From assembly GCA_034520365.1 (NCBI GenBank), contig JAXHNP010000003.1:248001-312000 (forward strand): DNA of 64,000 bases. Direction: 5' to 3'. The notes below the pieces were generated by a model that saw only the letters and a program-made list of their open reading frames with translations, did no database searches and was not told where the DNA came from. Within the stretch, counting starts at the first letter, position 1. Each line of letters opens with the position of its first letter. A program made the position numbers and the translations under genes. The DNA comes from Desulfobacterales bacterium. Lineage in GTDB: Bacteria > Desulfobacterota > Desulfobacteria > Desulfobacterales > Desulfosalsimonadaceae. Positions 1 through 9,140 of the stretch are shown piece by piece.

Positions 1-1046
1 TCGCCAAACGGCGGGAAAAAGCCGTGGAAATCATGGAAAAGGCCAGGTCGGGAAAAGATTTTGCCGGGTTGGCGCAAAAATACTCTGAAGGCCCGAGCAA
101 GGAAAAAGGCGGGGATATCGGCACATTTGAACGCGGGGATATGGTCAAACCCTTCTCTGACAAGGCGTTTTCCATGGAACCCGGCGAAATCAGCGACCCC
201 GTCCGGACCGAGTTCGGCTGGCACATCATAAAGGTCGAAGAAAAAACCGAAAAAAGCATCAACCCGCTGGCCGAAGTCAAGGATCAGATCCGCCAAACCC
301 TTGCCATGGAAAAGGCCAAAAACAAGGCCTATGATGATGCGTTTTCCATGTACAACATCTCATTTGCCGGCGACGATCTGGTTAAGAACACCGAGTCCCG
401 CGAGGACCTCTCGGTTCAGACGACCGATTTTTTCACGCGGGAGAAAGGCCCGGCCGGTGTTTCCGAATCCAAGGCCTTTGCCGAAGCCGCCTTTAAACTG
501 CCTCTGATGGATGTCAGCGATGTCAAGGAACTGGGCAATGCATTTTTCCTGATACAGATCCTTGAAAAAAAGGAGGCACAAATCCCTGAATTTGAAACGG
601 TTCGCGAGCAGGTAATCACGGACTGGAAAAAACAGGAGCGAAAAAAAGCGGCCAAAAATGCCGCCAAAGCATTCCTGACTGATGTCAAATCCGCAGATTC
701 GATTCAAACCGCAGCAAGAGAGGCGGGCATTGAAATCCATACCACGGACTTTTTTACGCGCAACCAATCCATCCCTGAAATCGGCAGGGATCAGGCGCTG
801 ATGGATGCGGCGTTTAACCTGTCGGCGTCAGAGCCGCTACCGGATACGCCGATAGATGGCCAAAAGGGTTTTTACATTATTGCGTTTGCTGATAAGCAGA
901 TGCCGGATCCGGAAAACTTTGAAACAGAAAAAGAACAGGTGGTGCAACAGCTGCTGAACCAGAAAAAATCCCGCTACATGGATGCCTGGATCGCGCAGCT
1001 AAGGGAAAAAAGCGAAATCGAAATATCCGAACAGATAATAAACTAA
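1..1046 (+). CDS. PpiD/SurA-type peptidyl-prolyl isomerase, C-terminal part (5' truncated by window edge)
   Basis: The frame is open to the left edge (readable from base 3), so the N-terminus, which in PpiD-like proteins holds a membrane anchor and a SurA-like chaperone segment, lies outside. The visible part begins inside a parvulin (rotamase) domain: KYSEGPSKEKGGDIGTF, then a MVKPF...AFSMEPGEIS segment and the FGWHIIKVEE end motif, by about residue 75 of the visible part. After it come two copies of a TTDFFTR-containing module (around residues 130 and 250 of the visible part), as in the C-terminal part of periplasmic folding factors. Likely role: chaperone/prolyl isomerase for exported proteins at the inner membrane. 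It could be called PpiD or a SurA/PrsA relative; the missing N-terminus would decide. Confidence 0.85.
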   Translation, partial: AKRREKAVEIMEKARSGKDFAGLAQKYSEGPSKEKGGDIGTFERGDMVKPFSDKAFSMEPGEISDPVRTEFGWHIIKVEEKTEKSINPLAEVKDQIRQTLAMEKAKNKAYDDAFSMYNISFAGDDLVKNTESREDLSVQTTDFFTREKGPAGVSESKAFAEAAFKLPLMDVSDVKELGNAFFLIQILEKKEAQIPEFETVREQVITDWKKQERKKAAKNAAKAFLTDVKSADSIQTAAREAGIEIHTTDFFTRNQSIPEIGRDQALMDAAFNLSASEPLPDTPIDGQKGFYIIAFADKQMPDPENFETEKEQVVQQLLNQKKSRYMDAWIAQLREKSEIEISEQIIN

Positions 1047-1137
1047 GGGCCGCGGCCTAATCAACTCCAAGGCCACCCCCGCAACGTTAAAGGGGCACTG
1101 TTAACATCATTTAAATAGAGAACCCAGGAACTCGCCA

Positions 1138-1389
1138 ATGGCGAAAATATTCGGCAAAAAAGCCGCAAAGACTGGGAGTCAGATCAACAAGAATCTTCTG
1201 GTCAAACGATGTCCCGAGTGCTTCATCAATCTGCCCATGGATGCCAGAGAATGTTTCTCCTGCCACACCAAGGTAGGCAGGGCGGATAAACATGGCAAGG
1301 CCAGAAAACGGGGGATGTGGGTTTCCTATGTGACCTGCCTCATCGCATGGGCCATCTTTATCGGCTACCTGAAGTGGGCGTTTTTTTAA
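1138..1389 (+). CDS. small zinc-ribbon membrane protein, function unknown
   Basis: 83 residues. A CPEC...CFSCH pair of CxxC motifs (about residues 25 and 39) should bind one zinc, and the last ~25 residues form a single hydrophobic segment (WVSYVTCLIAWAIFIGYLKW), so a cytoplasmic or periplasmic zinc ribbon anchored by a C-terminal helix is predicted. The N-terminal 20 residues are very basic. It lies 90 bases after the folding-factor gene on the same strand and converges on the DUF47 gene 19 bases beyond. I do not recognise a named family. Confidence 0.65.
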   Translation: MAKIFGKKAAKTGSQINKNLLVKRCPECFINLPMDARECFSCHTKVGRADKHGKARKRGMWVSYVTCLIAWAIFIGYLKWAFF

Positions 1390-1408
1390 GCTAAACGCCG
1401 CATTCACA

Positions 1409-2077
1409 TTATTTGGCAAGCATGGCCCGCATCATGTCGGAGGCGTTTTCCGCGTGGTCGGCGATACTGCCGATGGTCTCGGCCAGCCTCACCAGATGAA
1501 AAACCGAGATCGGATCGGTTTCGTTGGCAAAAATTTTCTCGATCAGGGCATGTTCGAGCTGGTCCGCATCATGTTCCATCTGGCGGAGATTGCGGATAAT
1601 TTCCTTCACTTTCCGGCGCTGCTTTTCTGAAAAAGTTTTAAAATATTTCCGTGCCTCGTCCACCATGTGGGCAAGCTCTTCGATGGGCTCGATCACCGCA
1701 TCCACGAGCAAAAACAGCTCTTTTTCCACGGCCTCCGGAATGCCCGCATCTGAACGGAATGAAAGCCACTTCAACGACTCATGGACCGCATCCAACACGC
1801 CATCCTGCTCCCTCAGATAGCGAAACAACTGAAATTTCTCTATGGGCAGCATCACGCCTTTGGGCAGATGCCCGCGTATCCGGCGCTTGATCTCATCCGC
1901 CTCGTGTTCGAACCGGATGACTTCCTGGTGATGCTCGTCAAAGGTGTCGCATCGCGTGGATGCATAGCATTCCATAGCCTGCTGAAAGGCCCAGGAACAT
2001 TCTTTTACTTTTTCAGCATGCTCCTGCAGCGCATCAAACGGGGAAGCAATAAACATATTAAAAAACGGAATTCGCAT
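1409..2077 (-). CDS. DUF47/PhoU-like phosphate transport accessory protein
   Basis: 222 residues, mostly alpha-helical, with the charged helical repeats of the DUF47 (TIGR00153) family: an FEHEADEIKRRIRGHL segment and a matching RQMEHDADQLEHALIEKIF segment, i.e. two copies of the E(H)xxD/E metal-binding signature seen in PhoU-like proteins. The start MRIPFFNMF at 2077 is chosen because AAGGAGAT lies 5 bases upstream; a longer reading frame to 2131 has no site. It follows pit by 16 bases on the same strand; pit-DUF47 pairs are common, and the DUF47 partner is thought to control or assist the low-affinity phosphate permease. Confidence 0.9.
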   Translation of the reverse strand: MRIPFFNMFIASPFDALQEHAEKVKECSWAFQQAMECYASTRCDTFDEHHQEVIRFEHEADEIKRRIRGHLPKGVMLPIEKFQLFRYLREQDGVLDAVHESLKWLSFRSDAGIPEAVEKELFLLVDAVIEPIEELAHMVDEARKYFKTFSEKQRRKVKEIIRNLRQMEHDADQLEHALIEKIFANETDPISVFHLVRLAETIGSIADHAENASDMMRAMLAK

Positions 2078-2093
2078 TCTGTATCTCCTTATA

Positions 2094-3335
2094 TCAAAAC
2101 AACCAGGCGAGGAATTTAAAGATGCCGACACAGGTAATGGCGGCTATGGGTACTGTAAGAACCCAATATAGCATAATTTTAAATATAATGCTAAAATTGA
2201 CCGCTTCAAAGCCTCTGGCCATCCCCACACCCAAGACCCCGCCGACCGCCGCATGTGTGGTAGAGACCGGCAGGCCCAGCTTGGAGGCGACCAAAACGGT
2301 AGTGGCGGCTGAAAAATCAACCGAAAATCCCCGCGTATTGCTAAGGGTGGTAATCCGGCTGCCCACGGTTTGGATCACCCGGGCCCCGCCCATGGAAATG
2401 CCCAGTGCGATCCCCACGCCGCCGAACAAAAGCAGAAAAAAAGGCACCGGCACGGTAGCGCCAATCGTCCCCTTTTTCACCAAAAAATAGATGACCGCCA
2501 ACGGGCCGATGGCATTGGCCACATCATTGGCTCCCTGGGCCAGAGCCACATAACAGGAGGTGCCGATCTGAATGCGGCGGAAAATGGCTTCCGCGCCCAG
2601 TCTAAGCTTCTTTTCTTCATCCAGCTTGTACACAATCAGGCGCCTTCCAAGAAATCCGAGGCTTAAGGCAATAATCAGCGAGATCAGGGCGGCAGCCGGT
2701 GTGCTCAAAGCAAGGTTCTTACCCAGCGGGGTTTTAAACAGAAACGACATGGCGATGATAAACACTGTAATGCTGATAAACCACGGCGCCCGCTTCAGGG
2801 CGATCACATAGGGATCGGGTTTGGACAACACCGCGCGCACGATCAGCTTGAACATCACAAACCCGATGATCAGACTGAATACCGGGGAAATCACCCAGCT
2901 TGCCACCACTGCCCCGAGCACCGGCCAGTGAATGACGGAAACTCCGCCCATGGCAATGCCAAAGCCCACCATGGCGCCCACAATAGAATGGGTCGTGGAG
3001 ACCGGCAGGGACCGCCAGGTGGCAAATGAAACCCACAGGGAAGCGGCAAGCAGGGCGGAAAGGGCGCCCAGCAGGGCAATATGAGGATCGCTCATTACAT
3101 CCGGCGATACAATCCCCTTTCGAATGGTGTCGGTCACATGGGACCCGATAAAGGCCGCCCCAACAATATTTAATATGCCGGCGATGAAGATGGCCTGGCG
3201 AAGGGTAATCGCCTTGGCGCCAACAGCCGAGGCCATGGAATTGGCCACATCATTGGCCCCGATATTCCAGGCCATGTAAAACCCCACCATAAAACCGACT
3301 GTAAGAACAACAATTTCAGTTGGCACGCTGTTCAC
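2094..3335 (-). CDS. pit: PiT-family inorganic phosphate permease
   Basis: 413 residues, polytopic inner-membrane protein. Both halves carry the PiT signature: WNIGANDVANSMASAVG near residue 24 and ALAQGANDVANAIGPLAVIY near residue 264, each followed by glycine-rich helices and an LPVSTTHSIVGAMVG / LPVSTTHAAVGGVLG repeat, reflecting the internal duplication of the family. Substrate is inorganic phosphate (as metal phosphate) symported with H+ or Na+. The start is a GTG without a clear ribosome-binding site; a second GTG three codons on is equally possible. It is the first gene of a two-gene unit with the DUF47 gene. Confidence 0.93.
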   Translation of the reverse strand: MNSVPTEIVVLTVGFMVGFYMAWNIGANDVANSMASAVGAKAITLRQAIFIAGILNIVGAAFIGSHVTDTIRKGIVSPDVMSDPHIALLGALSALLAASLWVSFATWRSLPVSTTHSIVGAMVGFGIAMGGVSVIHWPVLGAVVASWVISPVFSLIIGFVMFKLIVRAVLSKPDPYVIALKRAPWFISITVFIIAMSFLFKTPLGKNLALSTPAAALISLIIALSLGFLGRRLIVYKLDEEKKLRLGAEAIFRRIQIGTSCYVALAQGANDVANAIGPLAVIYFLVKKGTIGATVPVPFFLLLFGGVGIALGISMGGARVIQTVGSRITTLSNTRGFSVDFSAATTVLVASKLGLPVSTTHAAVGGVLGVGMARGFEAVNFSIIFKIMLYWVLTVPIAAITCVGIFKFLAWLF

Positions 3336-3556
3336 CGTTTTTGGTCTGAATGGTTACAGTTATGTGACGGCTTAACACACCGACCCGAGCAGCGCAAGGC
3401 AAAATCAATGAATCGACTTTTCCCGGACAATCGCGGCAATTTCCCGCTCTCAGGGGGTTGACTCTTTATCATTTGTCAAAACCGATAGAATGTCTTAATT
3501 TAAGAATTCTAAAAATTTTTAGCCGGTTTGTATGTCTAACTGAAAAAGGATTGGAA

Positions 3557-6517
3557 ATGCGATATAAACGAATGATTCAAAACCTGACGATCATCATTGG
3601 CCTCTCTGTTTGGCTCCTTATAGGCTCCTTGCTGCCCGCAGCGGTCACTACGGCACTGGCAAAAAGCCCCTCAAGCGATGAGACCGCTATTTTCAACCCC
3701 AGCAAAACGCTTGCGCACCGCCAGTCAGATCTTAAACCTGATCCGAATGTGACTTTTGGTGAATTCAAAAACGGATTCCGCTACATCCTGATGCCCAACC
3801 TAAAGCCCGAAGACCGGGTCAGCATGCATCTTTATATTCAGGCCGGCGCCATGCATGAAACGGATACCGAACGCGGCATTGCCCATTATCTGGAGCATAT
3901 GCTGTTTAACGGCACGGAAAACTTTAAAGCCGGAGAGCTGGTGAAATACTTTCAAAGCCTGGGCATGCGTTTTGGTCCGGATGTTAACGGCCGCACCGGA
4001 TTCTACAACACGGTATATGACATTGATCTGCCCGAGGGGGATAAAAAAAGCCTGGACAAGGGCCTGCTGGTGCTTCGCGATTACGCAGCCGGCGCCCTGA
4101 TCGCCGCTGATGAGGTGGAAAAAGAGCGCTCCGTGATACTGGCGGAAAAACGGACCCGCGATTCGGTCGATTACCGAACATTTGTTGAAACCTTAAAATT
4201 TGAATTTCCGGAAGCACTGATTTCCAGCCGACTGCCCATCGGGACCGAAGAAGTCATAAAATCCGCGGACCGGCAACTCCTTAAATCCTTCTATGACAGC
4301 TGGTACCGGCCGGCGCGCATGCTTGTCATCATGGTGGGCGACTTTGATGTGAATACGGCGGCATCGCTTATCAAGAACAAATTTGCCGATCTTTCCGCCC
4401 GGGGCCCTTTGCGCGACTATCCGGATCCCGGAAAAATAGAGCATAACGGCACTCAGGTCTTCTATCATCATGAGTCTGAGGCGGGCGGCACCACGGCAAG
4501 CATTGAAGTGGTGCGCAAACAACCCCAGCCGCTGGATTCAAAGTCCATCCGGCGCAAGCGCCTGCTTTCCAACATGGCCAGCCGGATCATCAATTACCGG
4601 CTGGATGAACTGCTTGATCAGCCGGACACCCCGTTTACCTCGGCAAGCATCCATGCCGGCAACTATCTCAATTACGTCCAGGCTGCCGAAATCCGGGCGG
4701 ACTGCCCGCCGGACAAATGGCAGCCCACGATAGAAACCCTTGAGCAGACCCTGCGAAAAGCTTTGGAATATGGATTTACAAAAAGCGAAATCGAACGGGC
4801 GCAAAAGGAATTGACGGCGGAACTGGACCGCCGGGTCAAATCCGCCCCCACCCGGGAAAGCAGCCGACTGGCCCGTCAGATTATAAACGCGCTAAACAGC
4901 CGCCGGGTGTTCCAATCCCCGGAACAGGAAAAGCAGCTTCTCGCCCCTATGATCGAGGCGGCGGATGCGGAAGGCATACATGCGGCTTTGAAAAAGGACT
5001 GGTCCCCGGAGCACCGGCTGGTATTAGTCACCGGCAATGCGAATTTAACCGGCAAGGATACAGAACCCGAACAACAGATCCGCGAAGTGTTTAATGCCAG
5101 CCGCAAAACCCCGGTTCATGCACCGGAAGAACAGGCCATCCTTGAATTTCCCTATCTGGATGCCCCTGCACGGGATCGTAAAATTGCAAAAAAAGAGGAG
5201 ATCCAGGCCCCTGAGATGATTCGGGTGGAATTTGAAAACAATGTGACCCTTAATATTAAAAAAACCGATTTTAAGGCCAACCAGGTCAAGGCCGCCTTGG
5301 TTTTCGGCCACGGCAACAAGGCGGAGCCCTCGGATAAACCGGGGCTCTCCCAGCTTGCCCAAAAGGTGGTCAATTTAAGCGGCACCGGCCGCCTCACCCG
5401 GGACCAGCTCAAACGAGCGCTTGCCGGCAAAAACACAAGCACAAGCTTTCAGGTGGAAGAAGATAAGTTTGTGTTTAAAGGCCAGTCGGTTTCCGAAGAA
5501 ATCCCCCTGCTCTTTTCTCTTTTATACACGCGCATAATGGATCCGGGATTCCGGGAGGATGCCTATAATCTGGCCATGCGCCAGTTCAAACAAAAATATG
5601 AATCCTGGCAGCATTCCATCCACGGCGCCCTGATCCTTGAGGGGCGGCGCTTTCTGGCCGGGGGGGACAGCCGGTTCGGATATCCAGATTTAGAAACATT
5701 TCAGCAAAATTCCCTGCTCGATGTCAAAGAATGGGTGGGCGGGGCCATGGCCGAAGCCCCGATTGAAATTTCAGTGGTGGGCGATCTGGATGTGGATGCT
5801 GTGATTGAAAATGCCCAAAAATACTTCGGCGCCCTGGGATCGCGGAAAGAGTCGTCCGCCTCTGCTGAAGAGGTGAGCGGGCCGATTTTTCCGGCCGGCA
5901 AATCCCGGCATATCGAGGTGGCCACCAAAATTAATAAGGGACTTGTCGATATTGCCTACCCCACGGATGATTTCTGGAATATCCACAAGACCCGACGGCT
6001 CTCCGTGCTCTCGGCGGTCATGTCTGACCGGATGCGGATTAAAATCCGCGAGAAAATGGGGGCCGCCTACTCGTATCAGGCCTACAACCATCCCAGCCGG
6101 GCATTTCCGGGCTTCGGCATATATCATGCGGTGGTTGAAATCGCCCCTGATGATGCGGAATCGATCATTTCAGCTGTTAAAGACATATCGACAAGCCTTG
6201 CCGAACAGGGGGTTGATAAAGAGGAACGCGACCGCGCGGTCAAGCCGATTCTAACCAGCATCAAGGAGCGCCAGAAGACCAACGAATACTGGCTCAATAG
6301 CGTGCTCAAGGGCTCATCCCGGCATCCGGAACAAATCGAGTGGAGCCGGACGTTTTTTGAGGACTACCAATCGATTACCCCTGAGGAACTGTCCAAACTT
6401 GCGAAGCAGTACCTCAAAAATAAAAAAGCCGCTGAATTGATTATCGCCCCGGCACAGATGAGTGTTGAGCCGTCGTTAACCACCCAAAGCGAGCCATCAA
6501 GCGCGAAGGATATGTGA
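3557..6517 (+). CDS. M16-family zinc metallopeptidase, two-unit (PqqL-like) exported protein
   Basis: 986 residues. The start at 3557 has AAAGGA 6 bases upstream and opens with a signal sequence (basic MRYKRMIQ, hydrophobic core to about residue 30, ALAKS). The inverted zinc motif HYLEH is at residues 110-114, with the downstream acidic helix EVEKERSVILAEKR supplying the third ligand. Both ~450-residue M16 halves are present, the second (from about residue 560) without the zinc motif, as usual. Family role: degradation of peptides in the periplasm. The stop codon overlaps the start of the next gene, so the two are co-transcribed. Confidence 0.9.
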   Translation: MRYKRMIQNLTIIIGLSVWLLIGSLLPAAVTTALAKSPSSDETAIFNPSKTLAHRQSDLKPDPNVTFGEFKNGFRYILMPNLKPEDRVSMHLYIQAGAMHETDTERGIAHYLEHMLFNGTENFKAGELVKYFQSLGMRFGPDVNGRTGFYNTVYDIDLPEGDKKSLDKGLLVLRDYAAGALIAADEVEKERSVILAEKRTRDSVDYRTFVETLKFEFPEALISSRLPIGTEEVIKSADRQLLKSFYDSWYRPARMLVIMVGDFDVNTAASLIKNKFADLSARGPLRDYPDPGKIEHNGTQVFYHHESEAGGTTASIEVVRKQPQPLDSKSIRRKRLLSNMASRIINYRLDELLDQPDTPFTSASIHAGNYLNYVQAAEIRADCPPDKWQPTIETLEQTLRKALEYGFTKSEIERAQKELTAELDRRVKSAPTRESSRLARQIINALNSRRVFQSPEQEKQLLAPMIEAADAEGIHAALKKDWSPEHRLVLVTGNANLTGKDTEPEQQIREVFNASRKTPVHAPEEQAILEFPYLDAPARDRKIAKKEEIQAPEMIRVEFENNVTLNIKKTDFKANQVKAALVFGHGNKAEPSDKPGLSQLAQKVVNLSGTGRLTRDQLKRALAGKNTSTSFQVEEDKFVFKGQSVSEEIPLLFSLLYTRIMDPGFREDAYNLAMRQFKQKYESWQHSIHGALILEGRRFLAGGDSRFGYPDLETFQQNSLLDVKEWVGGAMAEAPIEISVVGDLDVDAVIENAQKYFGALGSRKESSASAEEVSGPIFPAGKSRHIEVATKINKGLVDIAYPTDDFWNIHKTRRLSVLSAVMSDRMRIKIREKMGAAYSYQAYNHPSRAFPGFGIYHAVVEIAPDDAESIISAVKDISTSLAEQGVDKEERDRAVKPILTSIKERQKTNEYWLNSVLKGSSRHPEQIEWSRTFFEDYQSITPEELSKLAKQYLKNKKAAELIIAPAQMSVEPSLTTQSEPSSAKDM

Positions 6518-7293
6518 TGGCGCCGCAAACCGTTACTTTTTCAAACTTTGAGCAATCCGTGCCGGCTGTGCTGGATGCCGTGGGCGCCGGGGCGCACCTG
6601 GCCAAACAAGAAAAAATCCTTCTCAAGCCGAATCTGGTCACCTCCATGCCCCATCCGGTGACCACATCCGCGGCATGCTGCCGGGCGGTCATTGAATACA
6701 TCCGCGCATGCAGTGCGGCGGATATTATTATCGCCGAAGGCACGGGTGATCCCTGCGAAACCACCTATGAGGTGTTTGACAAACTGGGATATACCCGGCT
6801 TTCAAATGAACTTGACGTGCCCCTGGTGGATTTGAATGCCGAACCGGTTGAGCAGCACACAAATCCGGATTGCCCGCGCCTCCCTGAGTTGTTTCTGCCA
6901 GCCATTGCCTTTACCCATTTTATTATTTCCCTGCCGGTTTTAAAAGTCCACACGCTATCCCAATTTACCGGCAGCTTGAAAAACATGATGGGGTTTGCCC
7001 CGCCATCGCACTATGCCGGCGCCGGCGGCATCTGGAACAAGGCCGCGTTTCATCAGGGCCTCCAGCAGGCGATTATCGACCTTAACCGATACCGGAGCCC
7101 GGACTTAACCCTAATGGACGCAAGCGTCGGTATGCCGGACCAGCATCTGGGCGGCCGCACTTGTGAGCCGCCTGTGGGAAAACTTGTGGCGGGCTTTGAT
7201 TCTCTCTCCGTTGACCGCACATCCGCCGGGCTGCTAGGGCTGGACTGGCAAAAGATCGTTCATTTGAAGGATTTTGTGACCGCACAGGGGTAA
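6517..7293 (+). CDS. DUF362 domain protein
   Basis: 258 residues. The family features are LLKPNLVTSMP early on, the central ISLPVLKVHTLSQFTGSLKNMMG block, and LTLMDASVGMPDQHLGG near the end. DUF362 proteins are common in anaerobes; some carry an added ferredoxin domain, which this one lacks (no clustered cysteines). The ATG at 6517 overlaps the TGA of the peptidase gene by one base and has GAAGGA upstream; an in-frame GTG lies one codon earlier. Biochemical function is unknown. Confidence 0.85.
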   Translation: MAPQTVTFSNFEQSVPAVLDAVGAGAHLAKQEKILLKPNLVTSMPHPVTTSAACCRAVIEYIRACSAADIIIAEGTGDPCETTYEVFDKLGYTRLSNELDVPLVDLNAEPVEQHTNPDCPRLPELFLPAIAFTHFIISLPVLKVHTLSQFTGSLKNMMGFAPPSHYAGAGGIWNKAAFHQGLQQAIIDLNRYRSPDLTLMDASVGMPDQHLGGRTCEPPVGKLVAGFDSLSVDRTSAGLLGLDWQKIVHLKDFVTAQG

Positions 7294-7298
7294 GTAGC

Positions 7299-7342
7299 GT
7301 TACTTAATTGTTACCTATACGTTACCAAACCACCCCTGTAAC
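7299..7342. promoter_or_regulatory. helically phased GTTAC repeats upstream of octaheme cytochrome gene
   Basis: GTTAC occurs at 7299, 7310 and 7321, exactly 11 bases apart, and an inverted GTAAC lies at 7338. The outer AGCGTTAC/GTAACGCT pair forms an 8-bp inverted repeat. One-turn spacing suggests a protein-binding site, perhaps for a regulator of the cytochrome gene starting at 7497. Inference from sequence only. Confidence 0.35.
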
Positions 7343-7496
7343 GCTTGCCAGCGGCTCCCCCCAGATTTTATAACATATTAAAATAACTTCAAATTAAATG
7401 AATCCGACAAGGTTGGCATCCAGCTTGAATAGACACTACCGAGACAATTTTTTCGAGTATCCGATCAAACGCTTAAATAAGGAAAGGAGTGGTACA

Positions 7497-8900
7497 ATGC
7501 GTCATCTGGTATGGATGTTTTTGGCGGTTATTTTCATATCAAGCCCGGCAGCGGCGGTGGATCATGGAAATTTCATGGTTGATGAATATGCGGATGGCCC
7601 TGCCGTGACCCAAGCCTGCCTGCAATGCCATCATGAGCAGGGCCAGGACTTTATAGAGACCGCCCACTGGCGCTGGAAGGGGCCAGCCCCCCATGTTAGC
7701 GGGATTAAAGCCGATAAAGAACTGGGCAAACGAATGCTGATGAACAACTTCTGAGTGAGCATCGAGTCGAACTGGTGCAGTTGCACCAAATGTCATGCCG
7801 GCTATGGCTGGCAGGATGAAGCGTTTGATGCTTGTGGAAAGGAAGACGGTTTCTGCTTCGATGACCCGTCAAGGGCCGATTGCCTGGTCTGCCATGACAC
7901 CACCGGCACCTATGATAAAAAGAAAAATACCTGCGGCTATCCAAACGAATCCGTGGATCTCGGTAAAGTGGCCCGAAATGTCGGCATGCCGGATCGTTCC
8001 AATTGCGGGACCTGCCACTGGTATGGCGGCGGCGGCAATAATGTAAAACACGGGGATATGGGCGACGCCCTGGCTGATCCGTCTCCGGATCTTGACTTCC
8101 ATATGGGGGCGCTTGATTTTACCTGCCAGGAATGCCACACCACCGAGAACCATCGCATCGCCGGCAGAAGCACCACGTCTTCCGTGAGTGAAGGCAAGGT
8201 GACGTGCACGGACTGCCACGCCCCTGCCCCCCACGATTCGGATTCCCCGGTGCTGGAGCAACTTAATTCCCACTGCGATGCCATCGCCTGCCAGACATGC
8301 CACATTCCGAAATATGCCAAGCAGACGAAGACCACAACGCGCTGGGATTGGTCCAGGAGCGGCGAGCCCGGCAAGATGCTGGAAGAGACTGATCAAAAAA
8401 CAAAAAAGATAAACAAGAAAAAGGGATTTCTGATCAAAGAAAAAGGGCTAATTCCGTCCTATGACTGGTACAACGGCAAACACCGGCGCTATCTAAAAGG
8501 CGATCCGGTTAACATAGCCGGCGTTACGTATTTGAATCCGCCCATGGGCGACATCAATGATCCAGCGGCAAAAATCACGCCCTACAAATTAATGAAAAGT
8601 AAAGTGCCGGCGGATAAAAACCTCGAACACCTGATCGTCCCGAAACTCCATAACGGCTATTTCACCAATTATGACTGGCAGGAAGCGGCCCGAAAAGGAA
8701 TGAAGACCGCCGGTTTGGATTTCAGCGGGGAGATCACATTCGTGGAAACCGTCATGCACTGGCGGCTCAATCACGAAATCGCCCCGAAGCAGGAGGCGCT
8801 CTCCTGCCTGGACTGCCATGGCACAGAAGGCGTCATGGATTTCAAGGCCCTGGGCTACAAGGGCGATCCGGCGGTTACCGGCGGCAGAAGCTTAAAATAG
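7497..8900 (+). CDS. octaheme c-type cytochrome (tetrathionate reductase/OTR family) with in-frame TGA, probable selenoprotein
   Basis: 467 codons if TGA at 7752-7754 is read through. The start follows AAGGAAAGGAG and encodes a signal peptide (MRHLVWMFLAVIFISSPAAA). Eight CxxCH haem motifs are present: C41, C96, C129, C170, C210, C237, C265 and C437; the first lies before the TGA and seven after it, in the same frame, so neither half alone makes sense. The text around the TGA, MNNF-(TGA)-VSIESNWCSCTKCH, matches the NNFCI...RCTSCH pattern I remember for this family, which places TGA at a conserved cysteine (residue 86). A SECIS-like hairpin follows at 7773. Family members are periplasmic multihaem reductases for sulfur or nitrogen oxyanions. 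Alternative: a nonsense mutation or sequencing error. Confidence 0.8.
7752..7754 (+). other. in-frame TGA, candidate selenocysteine codon (residue 86)
   Basis: The frame stays open on both sides (7398 to 8900 apart from this codon) and the protein family reads straight through. The position corresponds to a cysteine in homologues, the usual situation for selenocysteine-containing variants. No sel genes or tRNA-Sec are in this window, so decoding capacity cannot be confirmed here. Confidence 0.7.
7773..7788 (+). promoter_or_regulatory. SECIS-like hairpin just after the TGA
   Basis: TGGTGC-AGTT-GCACCA forms a 6-bp perfect stem with a four-base loop containing GU. The loop begins 24 bases after the TGA, inside the range known for bacterial SECIS elements (roughly 16-37 bases). 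The apical part closely resembles that of E. coli fdhF (GGUUGC-AGGUCU-GCACC, from memory). Confidence 0.65.
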
Positions 8901-8939
8901 TTATTCGGGCCATTTTTGAGGGCATCAAAATCCGTCCAT

Positions 8940-9013
8940 ACTGTCATTTCGAGCGTCAGCGAGAAATCTTTACAATAAGATTCCTCGTCGCTGGCGCTTC
9001 TCGGAATGACAGT
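8940..9013. repeat. palindromic intergenic repeat (MITE/REP-like)
   Basis: ACTGTCATTTCGAGCGTCAG at the left is matched by the reverse complement of ...CTCGGAATGACAGT at the right, with AAATCTT/AAGATT also paired; the whole 74 bases can fold on itself. It lies between convergent genes. The GTCATTnCGAG outer motif is typical of small non-coding repeats in many environmental bacteria. Confidence 0.6.
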
Positions 9014-9071
9014 GGCGGAACGGCTTGGAATAACGACTTATATAACTGCAGCTGTGAAAAGAACGGTTTAA

Positions 9072-9121
9072 TTCGTGCTCGTAATCGCCTTAAAATTGCC
9101 GCGCACGATTACGAGCACGAA
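9072..9121. repeat. inverted repeat of the CTCGTAATCG family, copy 1
   Basis: A 16-bp arm TTCGTGCTCGTAATCG (9072-9087) is the perfect reverse complement of 9106-9121, with an 18-base AT-rich centre (CCTTAAAATT). A related, longer copy lies at 15173-15258. Confidence 0.6.
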
Positions 9122-9140
9122 ACCCCCTACCTTACTTACA

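Noticed and set aside
7398-7754. Short separate gene ending at the TGA, with a second gene starting at GTG 7755
   Set aside because: Both parts are in one frame, the GTG has no ribosome-binding site, and the haem motifs and family pattern run through the TGA, so one read-through protein is the better model.
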